Below, piece by piece: positions 46,919-56,837 of a stretch of DNA of 64,000 nucleotides (the stretch's first letter is position 1; each line of letters begins with the position of its first letter). The notes below the pieces were generated by a model. It worked only from the letters and a program-made list of their open reading frames with translations, did no database searches and was not told where the DNA came from. Position numbers and translations under genes: made by a program. This DNA is from Zanthoxylum bungeanum. Taxonomy: Eukaryota > Streptophyta > Magnoliopsida > Sapindales > Rutaceae. The stretch lies in the NCBI GenBank assembly GCA_019454045.1, contig SKCR01006528.1, positions 124,001 through 188,000 on the forward strand, given 5' to 3'.

Positions 46919-48220
46919 CATACCATATTACAGTCCATTCGAAATCAGCTATGTAATTTATATCTAGGCTTCCATCCAATATACCAGTAGGTCAGTGACC
47001 ATATAAGGTCGGATATGGTGTATATTTGGTTGGATGTATTTCACATCCGGCTGGATATACTGGTTCACAACATGAAGAAAAAATAAAAAAAAACATTAAT
47101 TTTAATAAAGGTGCCCTTAAGTCGTATCTTTTATTGTAGTTTGGCTCGAAGAGTGGCCTCTTGATGCTGGGTCACTGCTCTGAAATCGCTTCAAGAAGGA
47201 AGGAACTCCAAAATATCAAAAGAAATTTTTAGGGTTTCTTTTGAGTGAGTTTTTTTAGCTTTCTCATTGTGATATTTGATTAGCTTCTGAGTGAGGGAAG
47301 ACTCCCATTTTTATAATGTTTTGAGAGGTCTGGAAATGGAATGGGGATAAATTCCCCCTTCAGCCTATTCCTTTGTCTAGCGACTGTCATCATATAAGGC
47401 CGGATATGATGCATATTCCCATTAATATTTGACTAGACTTGGCCACGGTTCCGGTTCGGAATTGAACCGAACCGGACGGTTCTGGGTCCTTTCTGTTTCA
47501 GTTTGGGAACCGAAATCGGAATTGATTCCCTACGGTTCGGTTAGGGTTCCTACCCCAGCCGAACCGTTGGAATTTTTCGGTTCCAATATAATACATATAA
47601 TTTTTTTTTCAAGCTATTTACTTTATTTTTAATTTAATTCAAATAAATAAAAAAATTTATTATATTTATTTGGTAATATATCCCATTAAAAATTTTCTTA
47701 ATAATTATTTTCCATTTTAAAAATAAAAAATAAAATGGAACCGGAACTGAAAGGTTCGGTTTCGGTTCTCGGTTCCACATTCTTGTGGAATCGGGAACTG
47801 GATGATCCGGTTTCGGTTCGGAACCGAACCCAACTTGTGGCCGGGTTTATGTTTGACTGGATATATAATTTGAAATATTTATCTTGCCCATTGATGGGAT
47901 ATTAAATTTGTTCGGTCAGACATTAAATTTGAAATGTATGTCTGGCCGGTCATGATCAAATCCAGTGACTTTAGTAATCGACAATTTGCACATTCAATGA
48001 CAGATGATCTTGTTTGGTCGGATTTAGGATTTCTAAGACTTCTCCAGTATGATCTTCTAGTTTGAAAGAAGGTAGGTCGGACATAGTTTATGTCCGCCTG
48101 GCTTTGGAAGTATTCTTTGGAGTTCCTTTCTTTCATAGAGTTCATCCTTGCAATTTCCCAAAGGTGTCCCCTTTACAAGACTCATCATCGGGTTATATAC
48201 AAAAAAATGCAATGTCTACA
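46919..48220 (-). repeat. 5' LTR of element E, 5'-end part
   Basis: The conserved block resumes at 46919-46990 (cataccatattacagtccattcg-like, ccatccaatatacca). The LTR ends at 48220 with GCAATGTCTACA, the reverse complement of a Tat LTR start, preceded by ccgatgatgag-type words as in A and B (here actcatcatcgggtta at 48179-48194). Contains the MITE at about 47437-47851. The flank beyond is cttattaact. Confidence 0.75.
47437..47851. mobile_element. hAT-like MITE candidate
   Basis: About 415 bp with ends built from accggttcgg words in opposite orientation: left GGCCACGGTTCCGGTTCGG and, inverted at the right, GGCCACAAGTTGGGTTCGG. An AT-rich centre separates them and there is no transposase. Flanks are ttgactag (left) and ttgactgg (right), an imperfect 8 bp direct repeat as expected for hAT. 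Exact ends are uncertain because the host LTR itself contains similar ttggatg words. Confidence 0.6.
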
Positions 48221-48513
48221 CTTATTAACTCACATCTGTCACCCTTGTAGCTTGTTCAGGGGACTGGCTAAATGTGCATCAACATACCCGACATAAGATT
48301 CAAATTGCTTCCCAATATATGGGTCACTACTTAGACCTGGTCCATAGCTCCTCCCTAGCTGAGGTGGGTTTTATTCTTGGCACTCTATGGGTCGGTAGGA
48401 AACCTGGTAGTTACTAATTGACCTTCTCTTTTCTGTTTTCTCTAATGTTTTCACTGTTTTTTGTTTCTAATATGACCCGATGATATCTTCTAACTTGTGT
48501 TTTTTATGTGCAG
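48221..48513 (+). other. Unassigned sequence left of an antisense ORF remnant
   Basis: No gene recognised. A T-rich stretch ending tttttatgtgcag just before 48524 looks like a splice acceptor preceding the exon at 48524. Confidence 0.4.
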
Positions 48514-49130
48514 TAATGGCCCGCAAAAGAGTAAGCCCATTTGAAATCTCTACTGCAAAGTTTCTGGGTTGGTCCACCACTTTTACCGCTGCCTCCAAGA
48601 CAACAAATGAGGCATACACATCGGGTCAGTAGAGAGGTGGCCAAGCTCAACGTGGAGGAAGTAACAACCCCAAGCCAACTTAAAAGTCTCGTGGGAAGGC
48701 CCCGTTGGCCCTTACTTCATAAGATGATGTTTCTCCCGAATCTCTATGGATGGACGACCTCCCTAAAACTTTAGGGCTTAAGATGGGTCACCTTCTCCTA
48801 GCCATCAATTTTATGGCCCATGAGGTGCCATTGGAGAAGGTATAGCTTGGGGAGTTCATTCCTCTGGGGAGTGTCATTGCCCGAGTCCACCGCCCTCTTC
48901 AAAAGGTAAAAATTCTTCAGCTCGATCTCTTTGATGTAACAATTATATATATATATATATATTGACCCGATCTGTATGTTGTGCCTCCTCTAGTAGAAGA
49001 TGCTAATGTTCTGTATGTGCCTCGTCCTCTTGAAGATGCCCCCAAGCTGTCTGTGCCAGAAGAAGCTTCTGCTCCAACTGATATTGTAATCAAACCCTCC
49101 ACTAGTGGGGTTTCCTAAGAGGGGAGATAC
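48514..49130 (+). pseudogene. Remnant of a Tat-type extra (antisense) ORF
   Basis: Decayed coding sequence that parallels the antisense gene of element F. After an acceptor-like gcag come MARKRVSPFEIS and a low-complexity basic stretch. Then WMDDLPKTLGLKMGHLLLA and AHEVPLEKV lie in the same order as DDL, SHLVPAFNELAEVIPPEE and QMVK of F (61638-61780), and the exon again ends QK before a gt at about 48907. After an AT-repeat-containing intron (48907-48991, ending cctcctctag) a short last exon codes VEDANVLYVPRPLEDAP and ends PSTSGVS. The coiled coil of F is missing here. In-frame stops are present. If correct, this belongs to a minus-strand Tat element whose 3' repeats follow at 49612. Similarity is weak and judged by eye. 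Confidence 0.45.
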
Positions 49131-49611
49131 TTTGTTAATCTCAAACAATCAATAACATTTATTTTTTTTTTACTATCTTTTATATTTTACTTACCCCAAT
49201 ACACACACTGCGTAAAGTCCCGATCTATGACACTTCCTTTTATCACTTAGAAAATTTTTACGAATACAATATATGTGATAACACCAATTAATAACAGGGC
49301 CAATCCCACCAACTGTCCCAATGATGGCATTTCCTTCAATATAAAAGGAAAATGAGCCCGACTACCTTAATTCCACAATCTGCCTCACTGAGGCTTCACT
49401 CTATACTTAGCTAAAATTTCAACAAAGGCATATTCCTCAAGGGTTATGACCTGATAAGCTCGATCCATTCAAATCTCTTAAGGTTGACCCGAGCCGTTGC
49501 TGCTGGGTACTTAGCCAAAATCTTTGTGAAGAAACCCATCTTCCTTCCTTGAATAACTCACCAAAATCTGGCCATAGGAGAAAACGCATGCCCTTGACGA
49601 TCAAAAAACAA
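49131..49611. other. Unassigned sequence before the tandem array
   Basis: No gene. Noncoding AT-rich sequence; the last 200 bp already contain diverged words of the array that follows (for example ctcaagg, gacccgagcc, ttagcc). Confidence 0.5.
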
Positions 49612-50125
49612 GGGCTCGGGGGAAGGCTTCCAACCCCGAGCCACTCATCTTTGGCCACGAGGGAACTCATCCATCCTTATGTTATTTAATAAAGTAAGGC
49701 CTCTGAGGAAAACTTCTGAACCCGAGTCATTTTATACTTGGCCACGATGAGACATACCATCCCCGTGCCATCAATACGACAAAGCCTCGGGGAAAAATTC
49801 TGACCCTGAGCATTTCAACACTTGGCTATGAGGGAATACATCCTCCCCGTGCTATGAACACAAAAGACTTCGGGGGAAAAAGTTCGACCTCGAGGAGTTT
49901 CAATATTTGGCCAAGAAGGAACATACTCTTCTCGTGCCAACAACACATCAATGCATCAGAGGAAAACTTCTTACCCCGAGTCATTTCCACGCTTGGCCAC
50001 GAGGGAACACATCCATCCTCGTGCCATTAACATAGCTAGTACTCGGGGGAAAACTTCGAACCCTAAGCCATTTTAACTCTCAACCAATAGGGAACTCATC
50101 CCTTCTCACGTCATTAACATAGGCA
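49612..50125. repeat. Tandem array of about 85-95 bp units
   Basis: About six diverged units with ctcgggggaaaacttc, accccgagtcattt, cttggccacgaggga, catcc and cgtgcca. Resembles the 3' untranslated arrays of the Tat elements A, B and F in unit size and position next to an extra ORF. The pol that should follow on the minus strand is absent. Confidence 0.8.
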
Positions 50126-50261
50126 GGTATCACATGTAATAGATTCAATTATCGCATGCAATGATACTATAGCTATCACATGAAATGAATTCAACTCTAT
50201 CTACATGAGTCAGAGAACTTACTTAGAGTTAATCAATCTTGCTGCAGTCATTGACGCATAG

Positions 50262-50640
50262 GACCTTGCTCTGATACCATCTTTATCACATCCCGAAAAA
50301 TCCAGGACGCAGCCGGTATGAGACAACATTGCTATCCTCCTGAGCCTAATGACGTTCAAATACGTGACATGTCATGATTCATACTAAATTGACTATTTGT
50401 GACTTATACATGCCTAACCTGACGTGAACTAATTTCCTGGCTTGTACTTGTCTTATACATGCATGTATCATCTCATGAATTGAATATAAACATGCATCAT
50501 TACACATAGACTGCTCAAAATATAGATATCACAACTTGAAATATGTGACGTGGCGTAACCTAACTCATGTCTTATACTTGCCATTCATAAATGCACTGCT
50601 GAAGCTAAACTACACATGAACTAGTTTGCAAAACCATGCT
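50262..50640 (-). other. Initiator-Met primer site and LTR end of a truncated minus-strand element
   Basis: On the minus strand GGTATCAGAGCAAGG (50267-50281 region) is a full-length match to the complement of initiator tRNA-Met. It is preceded by CGGGATGTGATAAAGA, which looks like an LTR end of the gggatgtgaca type with mutations. The LTR would extend right to about 50640, where decayed gag of another element begins. Neither its start nor a duplication could be found. Confidence 0.55.
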
Positions 50641-51665
50641 TCGATCCGTGATTGAGGGTCAAAATATAGGACCAATTAATGGTATGCCATCACAAGAGGT
50701 ATTGTCTTAGGTGCACCCCGTGAAGGAACACCTTCTGTTGGTAATAGTTAAAGTTTAGGACCAAATGGTGGGAATCCACCAGTTAACATAGCCTAACATG
50801 AATGAGTATTGCCTCAAGGTCTACCTGGGCAAGGTCAGTATAATGGTTCGCCCATTTATGGACCCCAACCACGAACATGAGTGTCATTTGATGGTAACAC
50901 TATGTTAAGAGAACAAATGACTGAGATTCTCTAGAACCAATTCTGTTTCGAGGTGGGACCAGTACATCCTTGATATAAAAAGCCTTATCCTGATTAGATT
51001 GACATGGCCTACCCTTGGAAAATGAATTATAAAATATCTAATTTTTCCTTGTTCTCTGGATCAGAACATATTGGGAGATTCACTCTCTAGTGTAGTTAGG
51101 TAAATGATTTTCAAAAGTTGAGCCTATTCCATAAGCTCCTCATCAGGAATGGCTTTCTCTTGGTTTATTAATTTTTCACCAAACTCAGTAGAAAATTGAT
51201 ATCAAATCAAACAAATTTTCCATGTTCAGTTTTACAAGATTGAGACGAAAGTCACCCTGATCGATTTAGCAAACCTAAAGCAGTTAACAAATGAATAGGC
51301 TAAAACTATCCTAGAAAGGTTCAAAATGGTCTTGAGTAGATGCTTCATGCCCTTGCCAAGAAAGGAATTTGTGAAGATCGCTCAAATTTGCCTACGCTTT
51401 GATCTAAATAAGAAATTTTAGGACAGAGAGTTTCCAGACCTTTTTAAGCTTACCACCAATGTAGTTAGATATGAACGACTATTGAGAGAAGATGAACATA
51501 TGAAAAATTCAAGTAAAGACACTTATTATAGAATGTTAATTGTGATTTGAGCGACATATAGGCTAAAATGAATCTGGTTGAACTGTGTTAGGTCTTATTA
51601 GTCAAAAAAAAGTCTTATGTATATATAACTTTACCTGAATCATGGACGAGCTAGGATTCTCTGTG
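50638..51665 (+). pseudogene. gag pseudogene of gypsy element J
   Basis: Decayed gag. Recognisable pieces: DWIDMAYPWKMNYKISNFSLFSG and EHIGRF (about 50995-51085), KLISNQTNF, ESHPDRF (tail of the capsid core), then ERR and YEKFK-like words to about 51510, and SDI-AKMNLVELC near 51550. This order (YP-W-D, F-LFSG, EHI-RF) is the usual plant Ty3/gypsy capsid (retrotransposon gag domain). Many stops and frameshifts break it. The 350 bp before it (50640-50990) contain more decayed, proline- and glutamine-rich gag. The lineage cannot be decided. Confidence 0.65.
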
Positions 51666-52888
51666 GGACATAAGAGCTTATTGTGCACCATTCGCCATAA
51701 TTGGTCTAATGTCTGAGATCAGCACACTAATGAATGCAATAAGATTTTCCCTTCATCCTCTTTCCTAGAGTGAATAATGAATGCAATAAGATTAGATTGC
51801 ATTACGTTACGGACAACAGTGGACTTTTTCTCAAAGTCTTGTGCTCACTCTCTTTTGTAAATGATGTATCGCCCAGAACTTCTTACCTTTATTGTGTGTA
51901 TGTAGCACCCACGTTATGGCTGATTCATTTCATTATCGAGATCTCTCTTCTCACTCTCGATATGGTTTGGTTTACATCGAGAGAAAAAGGTTACGATAGC
52001 ATGCCTCTCTCCGACCGGAGAGCCTCCAGGACTTTTGCGTCTCTCTCGTTCTATGTTTCGAATTTAGAATCCTAATGCACCATGTCAAGGCCAGCCTTAC
52101 ACCATTCGAGTAAATGGGAGAACTTTTCCTATTAATGAAATGATAAGGACACAATAGAGAAATCACTAGAGAAATTATGGTTGAATGATGCCCCAAAGGT
52201 ATGAGGGAGCCCGTCTTAAAGAAAAAAGTGAGTCAAATGTCCCTGCTGAAAATAGCAACAAAGCAATGGGAAAGAAAACGGAAGACCCTACCAGGGAAAT
52301 AGAGCTGGTTTCAAAATGTAAAGAACATACGAGATACAATCGCTAGAGGGAAGATGACGAGGAAGATGGGGGAGCCACCTATCATTGTCCAGTTTGGCAG
52401 CATGCCCCCTGTTTTCGCTAACCATTATTTGTTGCCCATAGAGTTTGAATGAAATGGAAATGAAACACGGGGTATGGAAAACGATGTCTACAGTGTTGAA
52501 AAACCGGAATCAACATCTTTAACTTTGGAAGAAGTTGAGGAACCTTAAGAAGATGAGATGACTAAAATTGAAGAAGAAATTGACTTGTGTACCGAATCAC
52601 ATAGGAGGAAAATTTCCCAAAACCGGCTCTTGAATGAGTTATACGAAGCAGGGATAGTAGGGACACTGTGAGAAGACATATGGCGCTTTCAATACTATGT
52701 TTTATATGAGAAGCCCAAATTAAGACGGAGAGTACCACATTCAGAAACTACATCATCCAGAAGTCTTGATAATAAGGCGACGTCCAATTGCAAGCTACCA
52801 CTACCGCCTTCAGGCTGAGACTCAAATGAACCCAAAGAAAGAATGGAAGATGTTTTAGCCGTCCAGGCTGAGAAGCTTCATGGAATAG
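51666..52888. other. Mixed decayed sequence within element J
   Basis: A stretch of about 400 bp (51680-52080) does not fit gag and may be an insertion; an 18 bp word, aatgaatgcaataagatt, occurs twice in it (51731 and 51776). From 52090 on, charged low-complexity frames (KKK, EEVEEP, EEEID) look like the gag to protease linker. The 101-codon frame 51770-52075 has no recognisable domain. Confidence 0.4.
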
Positions 52889-53394
52889 ATGATGACAAGA
52901 GTAAAAAAAATGATAGAGATAAAGTTAACCAATATGGTGGTATTTCAAAGACCTCCACAACAAATGACAAAGCATATTAGGCCGTTGTACGTAAAGGCAA
53001 CCATGAATAGAGTGTCTGTCACCAAAGTATTAATCGATAATGGAGCCTCCATCAATACCATTCCAATAAAAATGCTTAGGAAGTTCACAAATTCATAAGC
53101 AGATATCATCCCAACAGAAGTCATTCTGACAAGTTCAATGGGGGAGCAACGAAGGCAAATGTAGTTGTTCCACTAGACATACAGATTGGAAGAACAACTA
53201 AAACGACTATATTCTTTGTCATATATGGACCCACTAGCTACAATATATTTCTATGACGAGACTGAATTCATGGAAGTTGATGCATACATTATTCCCTACA
53301 CTAATATTTAGTCTTCTATAACCAAAAGGATGAAACTGAAGTACATGCATATATAATACCATTCACAGCGGAATGAATTCTACAGAATAATATA
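52889..53394 (+). pseudogene. Aspartic protease pseudogene of element J
   Basis: Open frame of 69 codons with HIRPLYVKATMNRVSV followed by KVLIDNGASINTIPIKML: the D-x-G active-site motif (DNGAS) in a typical plant gypsy protease context. Decayed sequence after the stop at 53096-53098 continues the domain (words matching TTTIFFVIYGPTSYNIF and DETEFMEVDAY-like segments, in shifted frames) up to 53394, where the LTR of element F starts. No RT of J is visible. Confidence 0.7.
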
Positions 53395-54144
53395 TGTTGA
53401 TGGTGTTTTCAGGCGCTACAACATTTGAGACAGCACGACAAGGAAAAAAGGGTAAATTCTCTGTCTAGGATGAGATCATGTAGCCGACCCGACCAGTTCA
53501 TGTGAAGACCGACCACTTTGGTTCAGATGACCAAGCACTATAGAGGTCGGCAGGGACGCTCTCAGCATAAAAGATTGTCATGGCCGACCTCATTAAGACC
53601 GGCCAGACAACGGGCCGTGTTCAAAACAAAAGCACCCCGTTCTTATGGATAAGATAAGAGAGATATCCTACTCTCGCAAGGAGAAGGAGTCAGAATCCAA
53701 AAAGGAATACGGAAGAAGAAGACAGCACCGGATCAGGAAACCCTACAAGAAGAGAAGATTGAGTCCAATAGGATTTCTTATACCAATAGGAGTCTGATTT
53801 CTATATTATTATAAATAGGAGGGTAGAGCATGTGTAAGGGACATCTGAAAATCATCACAAGAGTAAGAGATTAGAATCATCAAGCTCTGACTTGTAAACA
53901 CAAAAACGATCCGAGAAGCATATTTCAGTAATAAAAAGCACCATCCTGTTCTTGCCCGTGGACGTAGGTCGGATCCCAAAATCCACCGAACCACGTTAAT
54001 TCACCTTGTCTGATTGGCGCATTTTCTTGTTTTCCGCTAAGTTTGCTTTTGGTCCCCCATAACCAAACAAATTCACAGTTGGAGGAGGATTTCCTCGGGA
54101 GTGATATTCCAATATTACCCTGAGACCAAAATCCACCGTCAACA
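53395..54144 (+). repeat. 5' LTR of element F
   Basis: 750 bp with inverted ends TGTTGA and TCAACA. Contains the TATA box (53810-53818) and an AATAAA poly(A) signal at 53930-53935, so U3 is about 440 bp. The second copy is outside the window, so the start is inferred from the terminal inverted repeat. Confidence 0.82.
53810..53818 (+). promoter_or_regulatory. TATA box of the element F LTR
   Basis: TATAAATAG, followed about 115 bp later by AATAAA. This fits the U3-R layout of an LTR. Confidence 0.75.
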
Positions 54145-54145
54145 G

Positions 54146-54163
54146 TTGGCGCCGTCTGTGGGG
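54146..54163 (+). promoter_or_regulatory. Primer binding site of element F
   Basis: TTGGCGCCGTCTGTGGGG, starting one base after the LTR end. This form is common in plant Tat and Retand elements. I do not assign the tRNA. Confidence 0.75.
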
Positions 54164-54198
54164 AACTTCACAAAAAAGCAGTTCACGTGATAAGACAA

Positions 54199-55299
54199 AT
54201 GGCGGAAGACGGAAATCACCAACCAGGAGGTCCGGCAATGGACTGGATGAAAAAAATGGAAGATGGCATGAGGACTATGATGGATCGACTAGAAAGAATG
54301 GAAGGAGCAAACAACGAGAAAACTGAAACCGAGACCGGACAAAGGAGGAAAAAGGGGGAAAGAGGAAAAAGAGTAGTGGATGTAAGCGAAGACGAGGGAC
54401 CCAGAAAGAGAGGCCCCTATGGGATAAGATCTGCGGTGGTAGGAAGATCAGAAGACACATGGGAAGAAGAAGAGGAGGAACAATCACCCGACCCCTCCTC
54501 CGACAGTTTTTACAACTCCAAGAGGGAGGATAGAAAGTATAACGAAGACGTACAGGAGACCTCTGGGTTTAAAGAACGCCACGCCCAGGGCGACAGGCGA
54601 ACAGAAGGACACAGAAGGCAGCACGGGGGCGCAACCCGTGAAATAAAATCTTGGTTAAGAAAAGAGATGACCAGATGGAGAGAAGACCATCGGCGACCGG
54701 AAAGAGAATTCCGGAAGTTCAATCCAAGACCCAAAGAGTTCAAACCAATGGCACAAAATGTTCATGGCAAAAGGCCCGCAACTCAAGTAAACCATGTGGT
54801 CCGAGAGGAAGCGTATATTCCCATAAGCAAGCCACCAGGGGAAATCATCATGGAGATACGGGAGAAAGGCCTCTTAATAGAGCCCGACCTCAGGAGGTTT
54901 CCCCCAGAGAGAAAAAACAAAAGATCCTACTGCCTGCACCACAATCTAAAAGGGCACACAACCGACGAATGCAAGGACCTGCCGGAACAAATGGAGGACC
55001 TGGCCCGGAACGGGTACCTGAAAAATTACATCGACCACGAGATCATGGCCGCCAGACAAAGGGCAAGGAATCGAGAGGTGAACGTCATCGCAGAAGGGGC
55101 AATGCTGGCCGGGGACTCTAACCGATCGAGAAAGAATTACAGCCGAGCACGGGGGGCAGAGGTGCTGAAAACAGAAAAAATCCCAAACCCACGAGGAAGT
55201 CGGTCGACACCCATTATGTTCACCGATGAAGACGCTCAGGGGGTAAGTTTCCCCCATGACGACGCACTAATAATCAAAGCAACAATCGGCGGCACATAA
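54199..55299 (+). CDS. gag of element F, lacking the capsid core
   Basis: The frame opens at 54187; the likely start is MAEDGNHQPGG (54199), after the leader. Residues 1-60 include a helical MDWMKKMEDGMRTMMDRLERM-like segment, then a basic and acidic stretch. The C-terminal half has KPPGEIIMEIREKGLL, typical of the gag segment just before the knuckle, and the zinc knuckle SYCLHHNLKGHTTDEC (C-x2-H-x4-H-x4-C), then LARNGYLKNYI. The usual retrotransposon gag capsid domain (about 100 residues with conserved aromatic and tryptophan residues) is not visible between, and at about 370 residues the protein is much shorter than Tat gags. Ends at a TAA directly before the protease, in the same frame. 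The gag gene is uninterrupted, but a particle from it alone is doubtful. Confidence 0.8.
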   Translation: MAEDGNHQPGGPAMDWMKKMEDGMRTMMDRLERMEGANNEKTETETGQRRKKGERGKRVVDVSEDEGPRKRGPYGIRSAVVGRSEDTWEEEEEEQSPDPSSDSFYNSKREDRKYNEDVQETSGFKERHAQGDRRTEGHRRQHGGATREIKSWLRKEMTRWREDHRRPEREFRKFNPRPKEFKPMAQNVHGKRPATQVNHVVREEAYIPISKPPGEIIMEIREKGLLIEPDLRRFPPERKNKRSYCLHHNLKGHTTDECKDLPEQMEDLARNGYLKNYIDHEIMAARQRARNREVNVIAEGAMLAGDSNRSRKNYSRARGAEVLKTEKIPNPRGSRSTPIMFTDEDAQGVSFPHDDALIIKATIGGT

Positions 55300-56415
55300 G
55301 TGGACAGAATCTTGGTGGACCCCGGGAGCGCAGTAGACATAATTTCCAAAGAAACTTTGGAGAGCCTGGGGGTAGAATGCACGGCTCTAACCAAAGACAT
55401 CACCCCCCTGTACGGTTTCGGGGGATCAACGGTCGTCCCGCTGGGAAGGATTCAACTAGCAGTGACGATCGGAGCCGCCCCCAAAACCCGAACAATCATG
55501 ATAAACTTCATTGTAGTAGACTACATGAGCAGTTATCAAGTCATTGTCGGCCGCCCCTTCATGACGAGAACCAAGGCCGCAATGTCCTGTTATTACTTGA
55601 AATTGAAGTTCCCCACGCGGGAAGGGATCGGGATCATATGCGGAAGCCAGAAGATAGCCCGCAGCTGTTTTGCCACTTACTCGCGAGAGACCCTCTGCGT
55701 GGAAAGAGGCACCGAGAAGAGGCAGAGGGACGAGGACGATGAGAACACGAGGAAAGACCCTGCTCCTCGGCCCGATAAAGCTGCACGGCTCGGAGCAGCC
55801 AAAAAATTAGAAGAAGTAAAGCTATTCGGGCCAAAGAAAAACATAAAAATAGGGGGAAGTCTAGACGAAGCCCTAAGAAAAGACTTGTTGGAATGTCTGC
55901 AAGGGTACCCCGACGTTTTTGCATGGGGACACGATGACATGCCCGGAATCGACCCAAAATTCGTAAGCCATCGCTTAGCAGTGAACCCATTACACAAACC
56001 AGTAAAACAGAAGAGGAGAATATTCAACCAGGAGCGGTGCGGAGCGATAGCAACCGAGGTGGAAAAATTGCTGAAAGCCGGTTTCATCCGGGAAGTAAAA
56101 TACCCAGAGTGGGTGTCCAACGTAGTGTTGGTGAAAAAATCTAACGGAAAGTGGAGAATGTGCGTAGATTTCACCGACCTCAACAAAGCATGTCCAAAAG
56201 ACAGCTTTCCCCTCCCAAATATAGACCAACTGGTAGACACAACAGCCTGCCAAGGGCTGCTAAGCTTCATGGACGCTTTCTCGGGATACAATCAAGTCAA
56301 GATGCACCCTGCAGACGAGGAGAAGACCACCTTTATCACTGACCAAGGGCTTTACTGTTATAAAGTAATGCCTTTCGGATTAAGAATGCAGGGGCGACTT
56401 TCCAGAGACTGGTGA
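55300..56415 (+). pseudogene. Protease and N-terminal reverse transcriptase of element F
   Basis: Same reading frame as gag, separated by a single TAA (55297-55299). Protease: RILVDPGSAVDII (residues 3-15, active-site D-x-G with proline), a flap-like VIVGRPFM (81-88). A linker with YPDVFAWGHDDMPGI leads to RT: KWRMCVDFTDLNKACPKD (284-301), MDAFSGYNQVKM (324-335), KVMPFG (355-360). A one-base deletion near 56384 shifts the frame and ends this stretch at 56415, with the rest of RT in the next frame (56412-56837). The TAA position between gag and protease could mark a readthrough site or a mutation. Confidence 0.9.
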
Positions 56416-56837
56416 ATAAAATCTTCAAACCGCTCATCGGCACAACCATGCTGGTGTATGTCGACGACATGATAACAATGTCCGGGGAACCAAGGGACCA
56501 TGTAGCCGACCTGAAGAAAACTTTCGAACTCCTGAGGAAACACAGCTTAAAGCTCAATCCAGAGAAGTGTGCATTCGGGGTAGCCTCAGGAAAATTTCTG
56601 GGCTACATGGTGAGTTCACGAGGTATTGAGGCAAACCCGCAAAAGATACAAGCCGTGCTAGACCTGAAATCACCCCGGACGGTTAAGGAAGTACAAAGCC
56701 TTACAGGAAGAATCGCCGCACTCAACCGGTTCATCTCGCGAGCAACCAACAAGTGCCATCATTTCTTCAAAGTCATCAAAAAAGCTCAAAAAGGGGTCGA
56801 CTGGACACCTGATGCGAAGAAGCCTTCCAGCACCTAA
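56412..56837 (+). pseudogene. Reverse transcriptase of element F, middle part
   Basis: Continues RT after the frameshift. Catalytic YVDD near the N-terminus (LVYVDDMITM), LNPEKCAFGVASGKFLGYMVS and LTGRIAALNRFIS of the thumb. A second one-base deletion near 56815 (in the DWTPD region) ends it at 56837. All RT catalytic residues can be found when both frames are considered. Each break is a single base, so loss of function is recent compared with elements E and A. Confidence 0.9.

Larger units (their letters stand above)
1..48220 (-). mobile_element. Element E: Tat-type Ty3/gypsy retrotransposon, interrupted
   Basis: Outermost layer of the nest, minus strand. Decayed gag-pol lies at 1-3960, the leader at 3961-5044, a primer binding site at 5045-5061, and the 5' LTR begins at 5064. 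That LTR is split by element C (5381-43602) and resumes at 43603, is split again by solo LTR H (44290-46918), and ends at 48220 with the terminus TGTAGACATTGC read on the minus strand. Removing the insertions leaves an LTR of about 2.3 kb. The 3' LTR and rest of pol lie left of the window, so the target duplication cannot be checked. Assignment to Tat rests on a second RNase H (6-224) and on close similarity to element B. Joining the two LTR halves is an inference from matching termini and order. Confidence 0.8.

Noticed and set aside
51770..52075. 101-codon plus frame within element J
   Set aside because: No domain or homologous partner seen, and the 18 bp duplicated word at its start suggests an insertion or slippage; left as unassigned sequence.
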